A DNA stretch of 64,000 nucleotides from Thermoanaerobaculales bacterium (GTDB lineage Bacteria; Acidobacteriota; Thermoanaerobaculia; Thermoanaerobaculales; Sulfomarinibacteraceae). Below the pieces are notes generated by a model, which worked only from the letters and a program-made list of their open reading frames with translations, ran no database searches and was not told the origin of the DNA. Every line of letters begins with the position of its first letter. Position 1 is the first letter of the stretch. Positions 1-7,291 of this stretch are shown one piece after another. A program made the translations under genes and the position numbers. The stretch lies in contig DAOPQC010000005.1 of assembly GCA_035358815.1 (NCBI GenBank), positions 286,053-350,052 on the forward strand, read 5' to 3'.

Positions 1-36
1 GCTGAAAGATCGCGACTTGATCGACGACCAGCGGCC

Positions 37-52
37 TGGCACGGGGGTTGCT
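37..52 (+). promoter_or_regulatory. Sigma-54 (-24/-12) promoter of the sortase locus
   Basis: The sequence reads TGGCACG, four G, then TTGCT. This matches the sigma-54 consensus TGGCACG-N4-TTGCW exactly, with GG (38-39) and GC (50-51) separated by the obligatory 10 bases. Transcription would begin near position 62-63, about 60 bases before the first gene. An rpoN gene (49464) and a sigma-54 activator (23813) are both in this window. Upstream activator sites would mostly lie beyond the window edge. Confidence 0.8.
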
Positions 53-69
53 AAGGGGATGGGGCGGAT

Positions 70-90
70 GCCTGGACACGGTGTCCAGGC
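70..90. repeat. Perfect 21-bp palindrome in the sortase leader
   Basis: Two 10-base arms (70-79 and 81-90) are perfect inverted copies around a single G. The palindrome lies just downstream of the predicted sigma-54 start site and 32 bases before the first start codon. A one-base loop makes a DNA operator for a dimeric regulator more natural than an RNA hairpin, though a cruciform or a hairpin with an opened tip is possible. No copy of the same arms was noticed elsewhere in the window. Confidence 0.6.
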
Positions 91-122
91 GTCGAACCGG
101 AACGACTGATGGAGGTACGACG

Positions 123-506
123 ATGAAAGCCAAGGATCTTGCCAAGCTGAGCGCGCTGACTGTGTCGGGCCTGCTGCTCTGCCTGCCGCTCTGGGCACAG
201 GACGTGCCCGACGGACCGGTGGCCCAGGAGGTGACGGCCGAGGAGCGGGAGCTTCTCGAGGATCCCCCGCAGGTGGCGCAGCCTGCCGAGGAGGCAGCGG
301 GTGAGAACGCAACCGGAGAGTCAACGGAGGAGCAGTCGGCCTCGGAGAGCCCGGAGTCGGCGACCGACGACCCGAACCGGGCCGGAGCGGAGGAGCGGAC
401 CTCTGAGAGCATGCCCAAGACCGCAAGCCCGCTCGCTCTGGTCGCGCTCATGGGTGCCGCGAGCTTCGCCGGTGGTCTCGGCCTGCGTCGCTATCGACGC
501 CGGTGA
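123..506 (+). CDS. Exported sortase substrate with MPKTA sorting tail
   Basis: 127-residue exported protein. It has an N-terminal signal peptide (about residues 1-25), then roughly 70 residues that are strongly acidic and rich in Glu, Ala and Ser with no recognisable fold. The end is a tripartite sorting signal: MPKTA at 97-101, a hydrophobic stretch (about 103-120) and an Arg-rich tail. This is the LPXTG-type architecture with Ala in place of Gly. The start at 123 is chosen because GGAGG sits 8 bases upstream; an earlier in-frame ATG at 48 has no ribosome site and would spoil the signal peptide. The sortase follows 75 bases later, so this is probably its dedicated substrate. The mature part looks like a flexible surface or periplasmic spacer; its job is unknown. 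Confidence 0.8.
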   Translation: MKAKDLAKLSALTVSGLLLCLPLWAQDVPDGPVAQEVTAEERELLEDPPQVAQPAEEAAGENATGESTEEQSASESPESATDDPNRAGAEERTSESMPKTASPLALVALMGAASFAGGLGLRRYRRR

Positions 507-581
507 CCGGGAGTGCCCCCTCGGATTCCGACACGCGCCGGAGACCTTCTCCGGCGCGTACTTTTCTCGGAGGTGACCGCC

Positions 582-1253
582 ATGGCCGGACGATCTGCAC
601 GGCGCCTGCTCGACGCGATCCGGGTCGGGCTGCCGCGCCTGGGCCGGCCGCTCGCCCGCAACCTTGAGCTTCCTCTCCTCGTCATCGGGCTCGCCTGCCT
701 CGGCTGGGTGGGGTGGGCCTTTCTCGACGCGCACCAGTTCCAGCGCCTGGCCTCGGCGGGGGAGCTCGCGGTCCCGGTGCTCGACATCGATGGCGGCGCG
801 GTCGAGATCAGCGAGGGATCGGTGGTCTGCCGGCTCCGGATCCCGCGAGTCGGGGTCGAGGCCGTGGTTGCCGAGGGCGTCTCGGAGCGGGTGCTGCGGC
901 GGGCGATCGGGCACCTGCCGGGCAGCCCGCTGCCCGGCCGCGTCGGCAACGTGGTCCTCGCCGGCCACCGCGACACCTTCTTCCGGAATCTCGAGGGCAT
1001 CCGCGTCGGTGACGCCATCCACGTCGACAGCGGCGCCGGGACCGACCTCTACCTGGTGGAGTGGATCCGCGTCGTGGCGCCGAGCGAGGTGGCCGTCCTG
1101 GCGAGCACCGAAGATCCCGCCCTGACGCTCGTGACCTGCTATCCCTTCCGGTACATCGGTGCTGCCCCCTCGCGATTCGTGGTCCGGGCCCGCCACGCGA
1201 GCGGCCCCGCTGGTGGGGACGGCCGCAACCGAGGCGCCGCGCCGACGGCATGA
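582..1253 (+). CDS. Class D-like sortase transpeptidase
   Basis: 223-residue membrane-anchored cysteine transpeptidase. One transmembrane segment lies near residues 29-49, followed by a sortase beta-barrel. The catalytic triad is visible: His129 in AGHRDTFF, Cys186 in TLVTCYPF and Arg198 in the PSRFVVR strand. The start at 582 follows a CGGAGG ribosome site; the upstream ATG at 513 has none. Sortases cut an LPXTG-like motif and join the protein to an amine acceptor. The gene immediately upstream supplies a fitting substrate, and the gene downstream begins one base after this stop codon, so the three are one operon. The acceptor in a Gram-negative envelope is not predictable from the sequence. 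Family assignment is firm; the class is by resemblance. Confidence 0.92.
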   Translation: MAGRSARRLLDAIRVGLPRLGRPLARNLELPLLVIGLACLGWVGWAFLDAHQFQRLASAGELAVPVLDIDGGAVEISEGSVVCRLRIPRVGVEAVVAEGVSERVLRRAIGHLPGSPLPGRVGNVVLAGHRDTFFRNLEGIRVGDAIHVDSGAGTDLYLVEWIRVVAPSEVAVLASTEDPALTLVTCYPFRYIGAAPSRFVVRARHASGPAGGDGRNRGAAPTA

Positions 1254-1254
1254 C

Positions 1255-2529
1255 ATGGCGGTCGCGGGCGGCAGCGCGGCTCCCGGTTCCACGGGCCTCA
1301 GCCGGCGGCAGCTGGTGAGGCGCGGCCTCGCGGCCGGGGCGGGTCTGCTCTTCGCGCCGATGATCGGCCGCGGCCGTGTGCCGCTGTCGCGCCGGGGGCC
1401 GGAGGTCTCGACCCGTGCCGTCGACCTTGTGGGCAGCACGATGGTGATCGACATGCTGGGGCTGCTGACCATGGACTGGCACAAGCTGTTCCGTTGGCAC
1501 CGCGAGCCCTCGGCGTTCGACGAGCGGGAGTTCAGGCGACTCGAGTCGACCGGCATCGACGTCTTTCATCCCGCGGTCGAGACCGACGATCCCGACCCGC
1601 GCCGGGCCGCGCTGCGATGGCTCTCCGGCTGGAACCTGCTCCTCGAGCATCAGCCCTGCTACCTGGCGCGGGTCGGCTCGTACGCGGACTTGATTCGCCC
1701 CGCTGGATCCGGCAGGATCGGCGTCCTGATCGGCTTCCAGAACTCCAGCCACTTCCGGTCCGTGGCGGACGTGGCGATGTTTCACGGCCTGGGCCAACGC
1801 GTCTCGCAGCTGACCTACAACCTCGCCAACCGCGTCGGCGGCGGGTGCTGGACCCGGCCCGACCGCGGGCTGACGGCGTTCGGCGCGGAGGTCGTGGCCG
1901 AGATGAACCGCCTCGGCATGGTGGTCGACATCTCGCACTGCGGCGAGCGGACCAGCCTGGAGGCGATCGCAGCCTCCCGAGCGCCGGTGCTCGCCACGCA
2001 CTCCAACTGCCGCGCCCTGGTGCCCAGCCAACCGCGCAACAAGTCGGACGCGGTGATCCGGCAGCTCGCCGCGAACGGCGGGGTGATGGGGATCGCGCTG
2101 GTGCGGCCGTTCGTGGTGAGCGGCCCGGCCGGGATCGACCGGGTGCTGGACCACTTCGACCACGTCGTCCGTCTGGCCGGGGTCGAGCACGTCGGGCTGG
2201 GCAGCGACCTGTCCCGCGACGCGGCGACACGGACCGCCGGATCCGCCGGGCTCGCCACCTACGAGATCGCCGGGCTGGATCCGGGCCTGTGGGTGTTTCA
2301 GCTGACCGACGCGCTGCTCGGCCGCGGATACCTCGAGGCCGATGTCCGGCTCGTGCTCGGCGGCAACTTCGTCCGCGCAATGGGGGAGATCTGGTCCGGC
2401 GAGCCTCGGACGAGGCGGGACGAGATCGGGGAGAGGAGAGATCCGTTCTGCCCGGCGCCGCGCCCGATCCGCCGCGCCTTCGAAGCGGCCCGGACCGAGG
2501 TCGAAGCGTCCGGCGGCACTGGACGCTGA
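1255..2529 (+). CDS. Tat-exported M19 (renal dipeptidase family) protein
   Basis: 424 residues. The N-terminus carries a twin-arginine-like signal (SRRQLVRRG, then a hydrophobic stretch). The body matches peptidase family M19: the VDISHCGERTS and ATHSNCRAL segments supply the two family histidines and GLGSDLSRD the later aspartate. The usual N-terminal HxD metal pair is replaced by a hydrophobic IDMLGLL stretch, and the bridging-glutamate region reads GFQNSS, as I recall for one M19 subfamily. So hydrolysis of dipeptides is possible but not assured. The gene starts one base after the sortase stop, implying translational coupling and a role in the same envelope pathway, perhaps trimming peptide cross-links. 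It converges on the next gene across a 132-base gap with nothing recognisable. Confidence 0.82.
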   Translation: MAVAGGSAAPGSTGLSRRQLVRRGLAAGAGLLFAPMIGRGRVPLSRRGPEVSTRAVDLVGSTMVIDMLGLLTMDWHKLFRWHREPSAFDEREFRRLESTGIDVFHPAVETDDPDPRRAALRWLSGWNLLLEHQPCYLARVGSYADLIRPAGSGRIGVLIGFQNSSHFRSVADVAMFHGLGQRVSQLTYNLANRVGGGCWTRPDRGLTAFGAEVVAEMNRLGMVVDISHCGERTSLEAIAASRAPVLATHSNCRALVPSQPRNKSDAVIRQLAANGGVMGIALVRPFVVSGPAGIDRVLDHFDHVVRLAGVEHVGLGSDLSRDAATRTAGSAGLATYEIAGLDPGLWVFQLTDALLGRGYLEADVRLVLGGNFVRAMGEIWSGEPRTRRDEIGERRDPFCPAPRPIRRAFEAARTEVEASGGTGR

Positions 2530-2661
2530 GCGGCACCGTCCGGCGATGCATCGGGCCCGGTGGGCGGCCGTCGATCATCGGCTGCGCCGGCAGCGCATCG
2601 AGCGGTTCGGCCGCTGCGCCGCGATCAATGCACTGGGGTGGGAGCGAGTGTCGGCCGATGC

Positions 2662-3273
2662 TCAGGCCGGTTCTGCGCCGGGGGCGGGCCGCACCCGCAG
2701 CATCAGATGGCCGGCGGGCTTCCACGCCCGCTCGATGCGAGCGGCCTCGGCCCAGCGCTTGATGCCGTCACCGAAGTGCAGGCGCAGCAGGCCGCGCGCC
2801 GGGTCGTGGCCGTCCACGACCACGTAGTGGTAGAGGTCCGCTCGCGATCGGGGGGCGTTCAGGACCCTGACCAGGATGATCGCCGGCACTCCCTCCCCGA
2901 TGCTGTCGGCGATCGCGGCCGGGTCGCCCTCGAGCAGCTCCGCCTCGAACCCGCGGGCACGGGCCTCGAGCAGCAGGTCGATGCTGAGGACCCCGCCGTT
3001 GCGCGCCTTCGGCAGCTGGCGGTCGAGCTCTTCGGCGACGACCGGGCGCCCCCAGTAGGCGAGCACGGTGGCGAGCGCGCCCGCCGCGCAGTCCGTCGTC
3101 CCGAAAGGCTCCGCCGGCACCCCCTCGAGTGCGACGGCCGAGGGGCCGGCGGCTCGACTCGGGGGTGCCGACGTCACGCACCCGCCCGTCACGGCCAGGC
3201 AGGCCGCGATCGCCACGGCGCACGCGGGAAGCGATCGCTGGACGGGCATGTCGCGACTCGCCGCGGCCGTCAC
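2662..3273 (-). CDS. PA2778-family C39-like cysteine peptidase lipoprotein
   Basis: 203 residues. An N-terminal export signal ends near Cys32 (TGGC, a weak lipobox). The body resembles the C39 papain-like fold of the PA2778 family: a nucleophile region DCAAGALATVL with Cys62, and a later YHYVVVDGHD segment with the expected histidine. The start is GTG, overlapping the TGA stop of the upstream gene as GTGA, so translation is coupled. The PA2778/PA2779 pair recurs in other bacteria with no established role; C39 proteins usually cleave double-glycine leaders or envelope peptides. An alternative in-frame ATG lies eight codons in. Family call is good, function unknown. Confidence 0.72.
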   Translation of the reverse strand: MTAAASRDMPVQRSLPACAVAIAACLAVTGGCVTSAPPSRAAGPSAVALEGVPAEPFGTTDCAAGALATVLAYWGRPVVAEELDRQLPKARNGGVLSIDLLLEARARGFEAELLEGDPAAIADSIGEGVPAIILVRVLNAPRSRADLYHYVVVDGHDPARGLLRLHFGDGIKRWAEAARIERAWKPAGHLMLRVRPAPGAEPA

Positions 3274-3623
3274 AGGATCGCGGCCACGATCGCGACCACC
3301 AGGAATACGCCCAGGAGGGCCCAGATGTAGTCAGGCGGTTGCTCGCCTCCCTCCTGCACCTGGTCCCGGTGCTGGGCGAGGAAGATCAGGTCCTCGTCCG
3401 TGAGCTCACTCAGGCGCTGGTCGACCTGCTCCGGCGAGAGCCCGTGCCGTGCGAGCAGGTCCGCGACCGTCGAGCGGGCCTCGGCGACCGTTTCGGGGTC
3501 GAAGGCTGCCGTCGCGGGGAGCGCGTCCGGGAGCGTCGAGACTGAATCGTCCGCTGGCAGCCCCGGCGCCGCGAGCGCCGCGGCGGCCAGCACCAAGAGC
3601 GTCGTCGCGTTGCGAGTGGTCAT
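3270..3623 (-). CDS. PA2779-family small membrane protein
   Basis: 117 residues: a signal peptide or first membrane segment, an acidic helical middle containing LSPEQVDQRLSELTDEDL, and a C-terminal membrane segment (YIWALLGVFLVVAIVAAIL). This is the layout of PA2779-family proteins, which travel with the C39-like PA2778 family as here. Start 3623 is preferred over the ATG four codons earlier because GGAGGT lies just before it. The helical middle may be a partner or substrate for the downstream C39-like protein (inference). No function is known. Confidence 0.7.
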   Translation of the reverse strand: MTTRNATTLLVLAAAALAAPGLPADDSVSTLPDALPATAAFDPETVAEARSTVADLLARHGLSPEQVDQRLSELTDEDLIFLAQHRDQVQEGGEQPPDYIWALLGVFLVVAIVAAIL

Positions 3624-3682
3624 TCGGACCTCCATTTCACGTCACGTCCTCACAGCAAGCCCATGGGATCGAGATCGCGCCG

Positions 3683-4237
3683 TCACCTCCCGGTCGCAGC
3701 CTCGACCTTGAGCAGGTTCTTGACGTCCTTGACGCCCTCCGTCCTGCTCGCGATCTCCTCGGCGCGGCGCTGCGCGTAGGCGGTCTTCACCTCGCCGCTC
3801 AGCGTGACCACGCCCTGCAGGACGTCGACGTCGATGTTGAAGATGTTGACGTCCGGATCGGCCGCGATCTTGGCCTTGACCTTGGTCGAGATCCAGGCGT
3901 CGTCGATGTGCTCTTCGAGCGTCGGCTCACCGATCTTGATGTCGTTGATCACCCGCCTCACGCCGTCGGTGTTGCGGGCCAGCTTCTCCGCCTCTGACCG
4001 CTGCGCGCTGGTCTCGACCAGGCCGCTCAGCCGCACCACGGCGTCCTGGGTGTCGACGTCGATCTCGAACGCGCTGACCTCTGGGTCAGCTGCGAGCCTG
4101 GTCGTCACCGCGCTGGTGATCAGGGCGTCGTTCGCCTGCTCGCCCACGGTCTGGGTGCTGCTACAGCCGACCAGGGATGACGCGAGGGCGAGAATGGAAA
4201 CCGCAGCCGGCCACGTCGTTCGCCAATGAACTCTCAT
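3683..4237 (-). CDS. Lipoprotein with two BON domains
   Basis: 184 residues. A signal peptide ends in a clear lipobox, SLVGC, with Cys25 the lipidated residue. Two BON domains follow (about 35-105 and 110-180), each showing the pattern V-x-LSG-x-V with conserved glycines and a closing segment of the NTDGVRRVINDI or RTEGVKDVKNLL type. BON domains bind phospholipid or other envelope surfaces; relatives such as OsmY and DolP act in the periplasm under envelope stress. The start follows GGAGGAT. It lies 59 bases upstream of the PA2779-like gene on the same strand and may be co-transcribed with it. Confidence 0.88.
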   Translation of the reverse strand: MRVHWRTTWPAAVSILALASSLVGCSSTQTVGEQANDALITSAVTTRLAADPEVSAFEIDVDTQDAVVRLSGLVETSAQRSEAEKLARNTDGVRRVINDIKIGEPTLEEHIDDAWISTKVKAKIAADPDVNIFNIDVDVLQGVVTLSGEVKTAYAQRRAEEIASRTEGVKDVKNLLKVEAATGR

Positions 4238-4361
4238 GAGATCCTCCTCGATGTTCTCTTCGCGGTTGTCTGGACGGCACGGGGACGCCACGAGAAGCGA
4301 GCCGTGCCTGCCGTCCCGGGCGCGGTCGGACCGGGCTCCGGGCCGTCGGTCGAGTGGGCTG

Positions 4362-4386
4362 CAAGGTGAGTGCCAATCTCACCTTG
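4362..4386. repeat. Inverted repeat, 9-bp arms
   Basis: Arms CAAGGTGAG (4362-4370) and CTCACCTTG (4378-4386) are perfect complements around a 7-base loop. It sits in the 393-base gap between the divergent BON lipoprotein and M14 peptidase genes. No T tract follows in either direction, so it is more likely an operator or a structured RNA segment than a terminator. Confidence 0.4.
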
Positions 4387-4521
4387 GGCAACGGCCCACG
4401 GCCTGTGCAGTTGCCGCAAGTGCAACCGCACATGGTTCTTGGAGTGGGCTTGGAGGCCAGCGCCCGCACGCGGCGGCGCATCGCGCTGAGGCGCAGCTGG
4501 GCTCCGGCACTGCGCGGCAAT

Positions 4522-4558
4522 GAGGGAGAAATTCCGCTGCCGGTGGAAGTTCTCCCTC
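4522..4558. repeat. Inverted repeat, 14-base arms with one mismatch
   Basis: Arms 4522-4535 and 4545-4558 pair at 13 of 14 positions around a 9-base loop, just upstream of the M14 promoter. Together with the 4362 repeat it makes this gap unusually structured. It could be a regulator site for the M14 gene or part of an unannotated small RNA; apart from these repeats and the promoter I see nothing else in 4238-4630. Confidence 0.4.
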
Positions 4559-4581
4559 GCAGGGGTGGGCGCGGCGCGGCC

Positions 4582-4610
4582 CTGCCATCGGCCGCGTGAC
4601 CCTCTACAAT
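4582..4610 (+). promoter_or_regulatory. Likely sigma-70 promoter of the M14 peptidase gene
   Basis: CTGCCA (4582-4587), a 17-base spacer and TACAAT (4605-4610). The -10 box matches five of six consensus bases. Transcription would begin near 4617, giving a short leader that still contains the GGGGAGGGG ribosome site before the ATG at 4631. Confidence 0.5.
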
Positions 4611-4630
4611 GCCGGCGGGGAGGGGTGACG

Positions 4631-7258
4631 ATGGCAGCCTCGCGATCACTCTCGGCAGCTGTGCTGGTGATGGGCGCGCTCCTCGGCCCCGTGGCGGCGG
4701 CGTCCGCGCAGGTAGTCAGCCCCGAGCAGCACTTCGGGTTCCGTCCGGGCACCGACCGCAAGCTCGTGGACTACGGCGAGCTGATCGGCTACCTCCAGCA
4801 GGTGGCCGCGGCCTCGCCGCGCTTCGAGCTGCGCGAGATCGGGACCAGTGAGCTCGGCCGCACGCTCCACCTCGGGCTGCTGTCGTCCGAGGCGAACCTC
4901 GCCCGGCTCGACGAGCTGCGCGAGATCAACCGCCGCCTCGCCCTCGACGCCGCGATCCCGGATGCGGAGCGCGAGCGGCTGGTCGACGAGGGCCGGGTCT
5001 TCGTGCTGGCCACCCACTCGATGCACGCCTCGGAGGTCGGCCCGGCCCAGGCGCTGCCGCTGCTCGTCCACGAGCTGGCGACGAGCGACGACCCGGCGGT
5101 CCTCGAGCTGCTCGAGCACGTGGTCCTGATGGTCGTGCCGACCCACAACCCCGACGGCATGGACATGGTGGTCGAGCACTACCGGTCATCGTTGGGAACG
5201 GCGTTCGAGGGCGGGCCGCTGCCCGGGGTCTACAACCGCTACGTCGGGCACGACAACAACCGTGACTTCGTGAACCTGACCCAGTCCGAGTCGCGAGCCG
5301 TCTCCCGCCTCTACTCGCTCGACTGGTACCCCCAGGTCCTCGTCGACAAGCACCAGATGGGCGGCAATGGGCCCCGGATGTACGTGCCGAACGTCCACGA
5401 TCCGATCGCCGAGAACGTCGACGAGGGGCTGTGGACGTGGAGCGGAGTCTTCGGCTCCAACATGGCCAACGACATGGCGGGGGAGGGGCTGAGCGGCGTC
5501 GCCACCCACTGGCTGTTCGACAACTACTGGCCGGGCTCGACCGAGACCGCGCTGTGGAAGAACGTGATCGCCTTCCTGACCGAGGCCGCCAGCTGTCGGA
5601 TCGCGACCCCGGTCTTCGTCGAGCCCAGCGAGCTCGACGTCTGGGGCAAGGGCCTGTCCGAGCACAAGAAGAGCATCAACATGCCCGATCCGTGGACGGG
5701 AGGCTGGTGGCGGCTGTCCGACATCGTTCGCTACGAGCTGACGACCATGCGGTCCATCCTCCGGACCGCGGCCCGCCACCGCACCGAGATCCTGCGCTTT
5801 CGCAACGAGCTGTGCCGCTCCGAGGTGGCCAAGGGCCGCAGCTCGGCGCCGTTCTACTTCCTGCTTCCCCGGCGACAGCACGACCCCGGGGCGCTGGTCG
5901 AGCTGGTCGACCTGCTGCTCCAGCACGGGGTAGAGCTGGCGCAGGTGACGGAGCGGGTCGAGGTGGACGGCCGCATTGCCGAGCCCGGCGACGTGGTGGT
6001 GCCCCTGGCCCAGCCGTTCCGTGCATTTGTCAAGGAGGTGATGGAGCGACAGCGCTACCCGGTGCGCCACTACACCCCCGACGGCGAGGTGATCCGGCCC
6101 TACGACGTGACGAGCTGGTCGCTGCCGCTCCACCGCGGGCTCGCCTGCCACGAGATCGGCGTCCGTTCGCCGGCGCTCGAGTCGCGCCTCCGACCGGTGG
6201 ACCGGGCGTCGTTGGCCCCGTCCGCCGAGCTGCCCGCCGACGCCTGGGGCCTGGCGCTGCCCGGTGTCGCCAACGCCGGCTACCGCGCGGCGTTCGCAGC
6301 TCTCGCCGGCGGCCTGCGGGTCGAGCGGACCCTCACGGCGGCCACCGCGGGCGGTTCCGAGCTGGCGGCGGGCTCGTTCATCCTGCGCGGGCCCGTCGAG
6401 CGGCTGCGAGAGCTCGCAGGCACGCCGGGGGCCGTCGCGCTCGCCGCCCAGCCGGAGGTCGAGTCCGCGGCCGTCGGCCCGCGCCGCATCGGGCTCGTCG
6501 AGACCTACTTCCACGACATCGACGCCGGCTGGACGCGATACCTGCTCGACAGCTTCGGCGTCGCCTACCGGGTGCTCCATCCTGCGGACTTCGAGACCAC
6601 CGACGTCGCGGGCTCGTTCGACGTGCTGGTGTTCCCGGACGTGGGCGCTGACATCCTGATCAAGGGCAAGCGCAAGACCGACGACGAGGACTACCGGCCG
6701 ACCGAGTACCCGCCGCAGTACGCCAAGCCGATCTCCGAGCAGGGGCTGGAGAGGCTGCGCGCCTTCCTCGCTGGCGGCGGGATCGTGGTTTCCTGGCAGG
6801 CGTCGACCGAGCTGTTCCTGGAGGGCCTCGGCGGCAAGGAGAGCAGCGACGACCTGGCCCCGTTGCCCGCCCGCGACGTTGCCGGCGACCTCGAGGAGAA
6901 GGGCCTGCGCGTGCCGGGGTCGCTGCTGCGGGCGAGCCTGCTGCGCGACCACCCCTTGACCTGGGGGATGCCGCCCGAGGTCGGGGTGTTCTCGACCGGC
7001 GGCCCGGTGTTCTCGACCTGGATCCCGCGGGCCGACACCGACCGGCGGGTGATCGCCACCCTCCCTGAGGAGGACATCCTGCTGAGCGGGTACATCGAGG
7101 GCGAGCGCCTGCTCGCGGGCAAACCGGTGATGGTCTGGCTGCGCATCGGCCGCGGGCAGCTGGTGCTGTTCGGGTTCAACCCCCACCACCGGGCGTCGAT
7201 GGCCGCGACCTACAAGCTGCTCTTCAACGCCCTGCTGCTGCCCGTGGCAGCGCAGTGA
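4631..7258 (+). CDS. Secreted M14-family zinc carboxypeptidase, two-domain
   Basis: 875 residues with a signal peptide (1-26). The N-terminal half is an M14 peptidase: zinc ligands His132 and Glu135 in HASE, the VPTHNPDGMDMV segment typical of the fold, and a third ligand, probably His241, in DKHQMG. The C-terminal region (about 600-870) contains a class I amidotransferase-like fold (RRIGLVETYFHDIDAGW, then a beta-alpha run ending in DVLVFPDVGAD); this long two-domain type is common among large secreted M14 proteins. It probably degrades extracellular peptides for nutrition. ATG 4631 is chosen over 4520 because it has a ribosome site, a promoter and an intact signal peptide. It stands alone, with an opposed gene downstream. 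Confidence 0.86.
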   Translation: MAASRSLSAAVLVMGALLGPVAAASAQVVSPEQHFGFRPGTDRKLVDYGELIGYLQQVAAASPRFELREIGTSELGRTLHLGLLSSEANLARLDELREINRRLALDAAIPDAERERLVDEGRVFVLATHSMHASEVGPAQALPLLVHELATSDDPAVLELLEHVVLMVVPTHNPDGMDMVVEHYRSSLGTAFEGGPLPGVYNRYVGHDNNRDFVNLTQSESRAVSRLYSLDWYPQVLVDKHQMGGNGPRMYVPNVHDPIAENVDEGLWTWSGVFGSNMANDMAGEGLSGVATHWLFDNYWPGSTETALWKNVIAFLTEAASCRIATPVFVEPSELDVWGKGLSEHKKSINMPDPWTGGWWRLSDIVRYELTTMRSILRTAARHRTEILRFRNELCRSEVAKGRSSAPFYFLLPRRQHDPGALVELVDLLLQHGVELAQVTERVEVDGRIAEPGDVVVPLAQPFRAFVKEVMERQRYPVRHYTPDGEVIRPYDVTSWSLPLHRGLACHEIGVRSPALESRLRPVDRASLAPSAELPADAWGLALPGVANAGYRAAFAALAGGLRVERTLTAATAGGSELAAGSFILRGPVERLRELAGTPGAVALAAQPEVESAAVGPRRIGLVETYFHDIDAGWTRYLLDSFGVAYRVLHPADFETTDVAGSFDVLVFPDVGADILIKGKRKTDDEDYRPTEYPPQYAKPISEQGLERLRAFLAGGGIVVSWQASTELFLEGLGGKESSDDLAPLPARDVAGDLEEKGLRVPGSLLRASLLRDHPLTWGMPPEVGVFSTGGPVFSTWIPRADTDRRVIATLPEEDILLSGYIEGERLLAGKPVMVWLRIGRGQLVLFGFNPHHRASMAATYKLLFNALLLPVAAQ

Positions 7259-7291
7259 CGGCGCCGCCCGGCAGGTGCTCGCGGCCGCGGT

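Noticed and set aside
321..1556. 411-residue minus-strand open frame over the sortase locus
   Set aside because: Arg/Pro-rich shadow of three well-supported plus-strand genes, with no homology or ribosome site. Long antisense frames like this occur throughout because of the high GC content.
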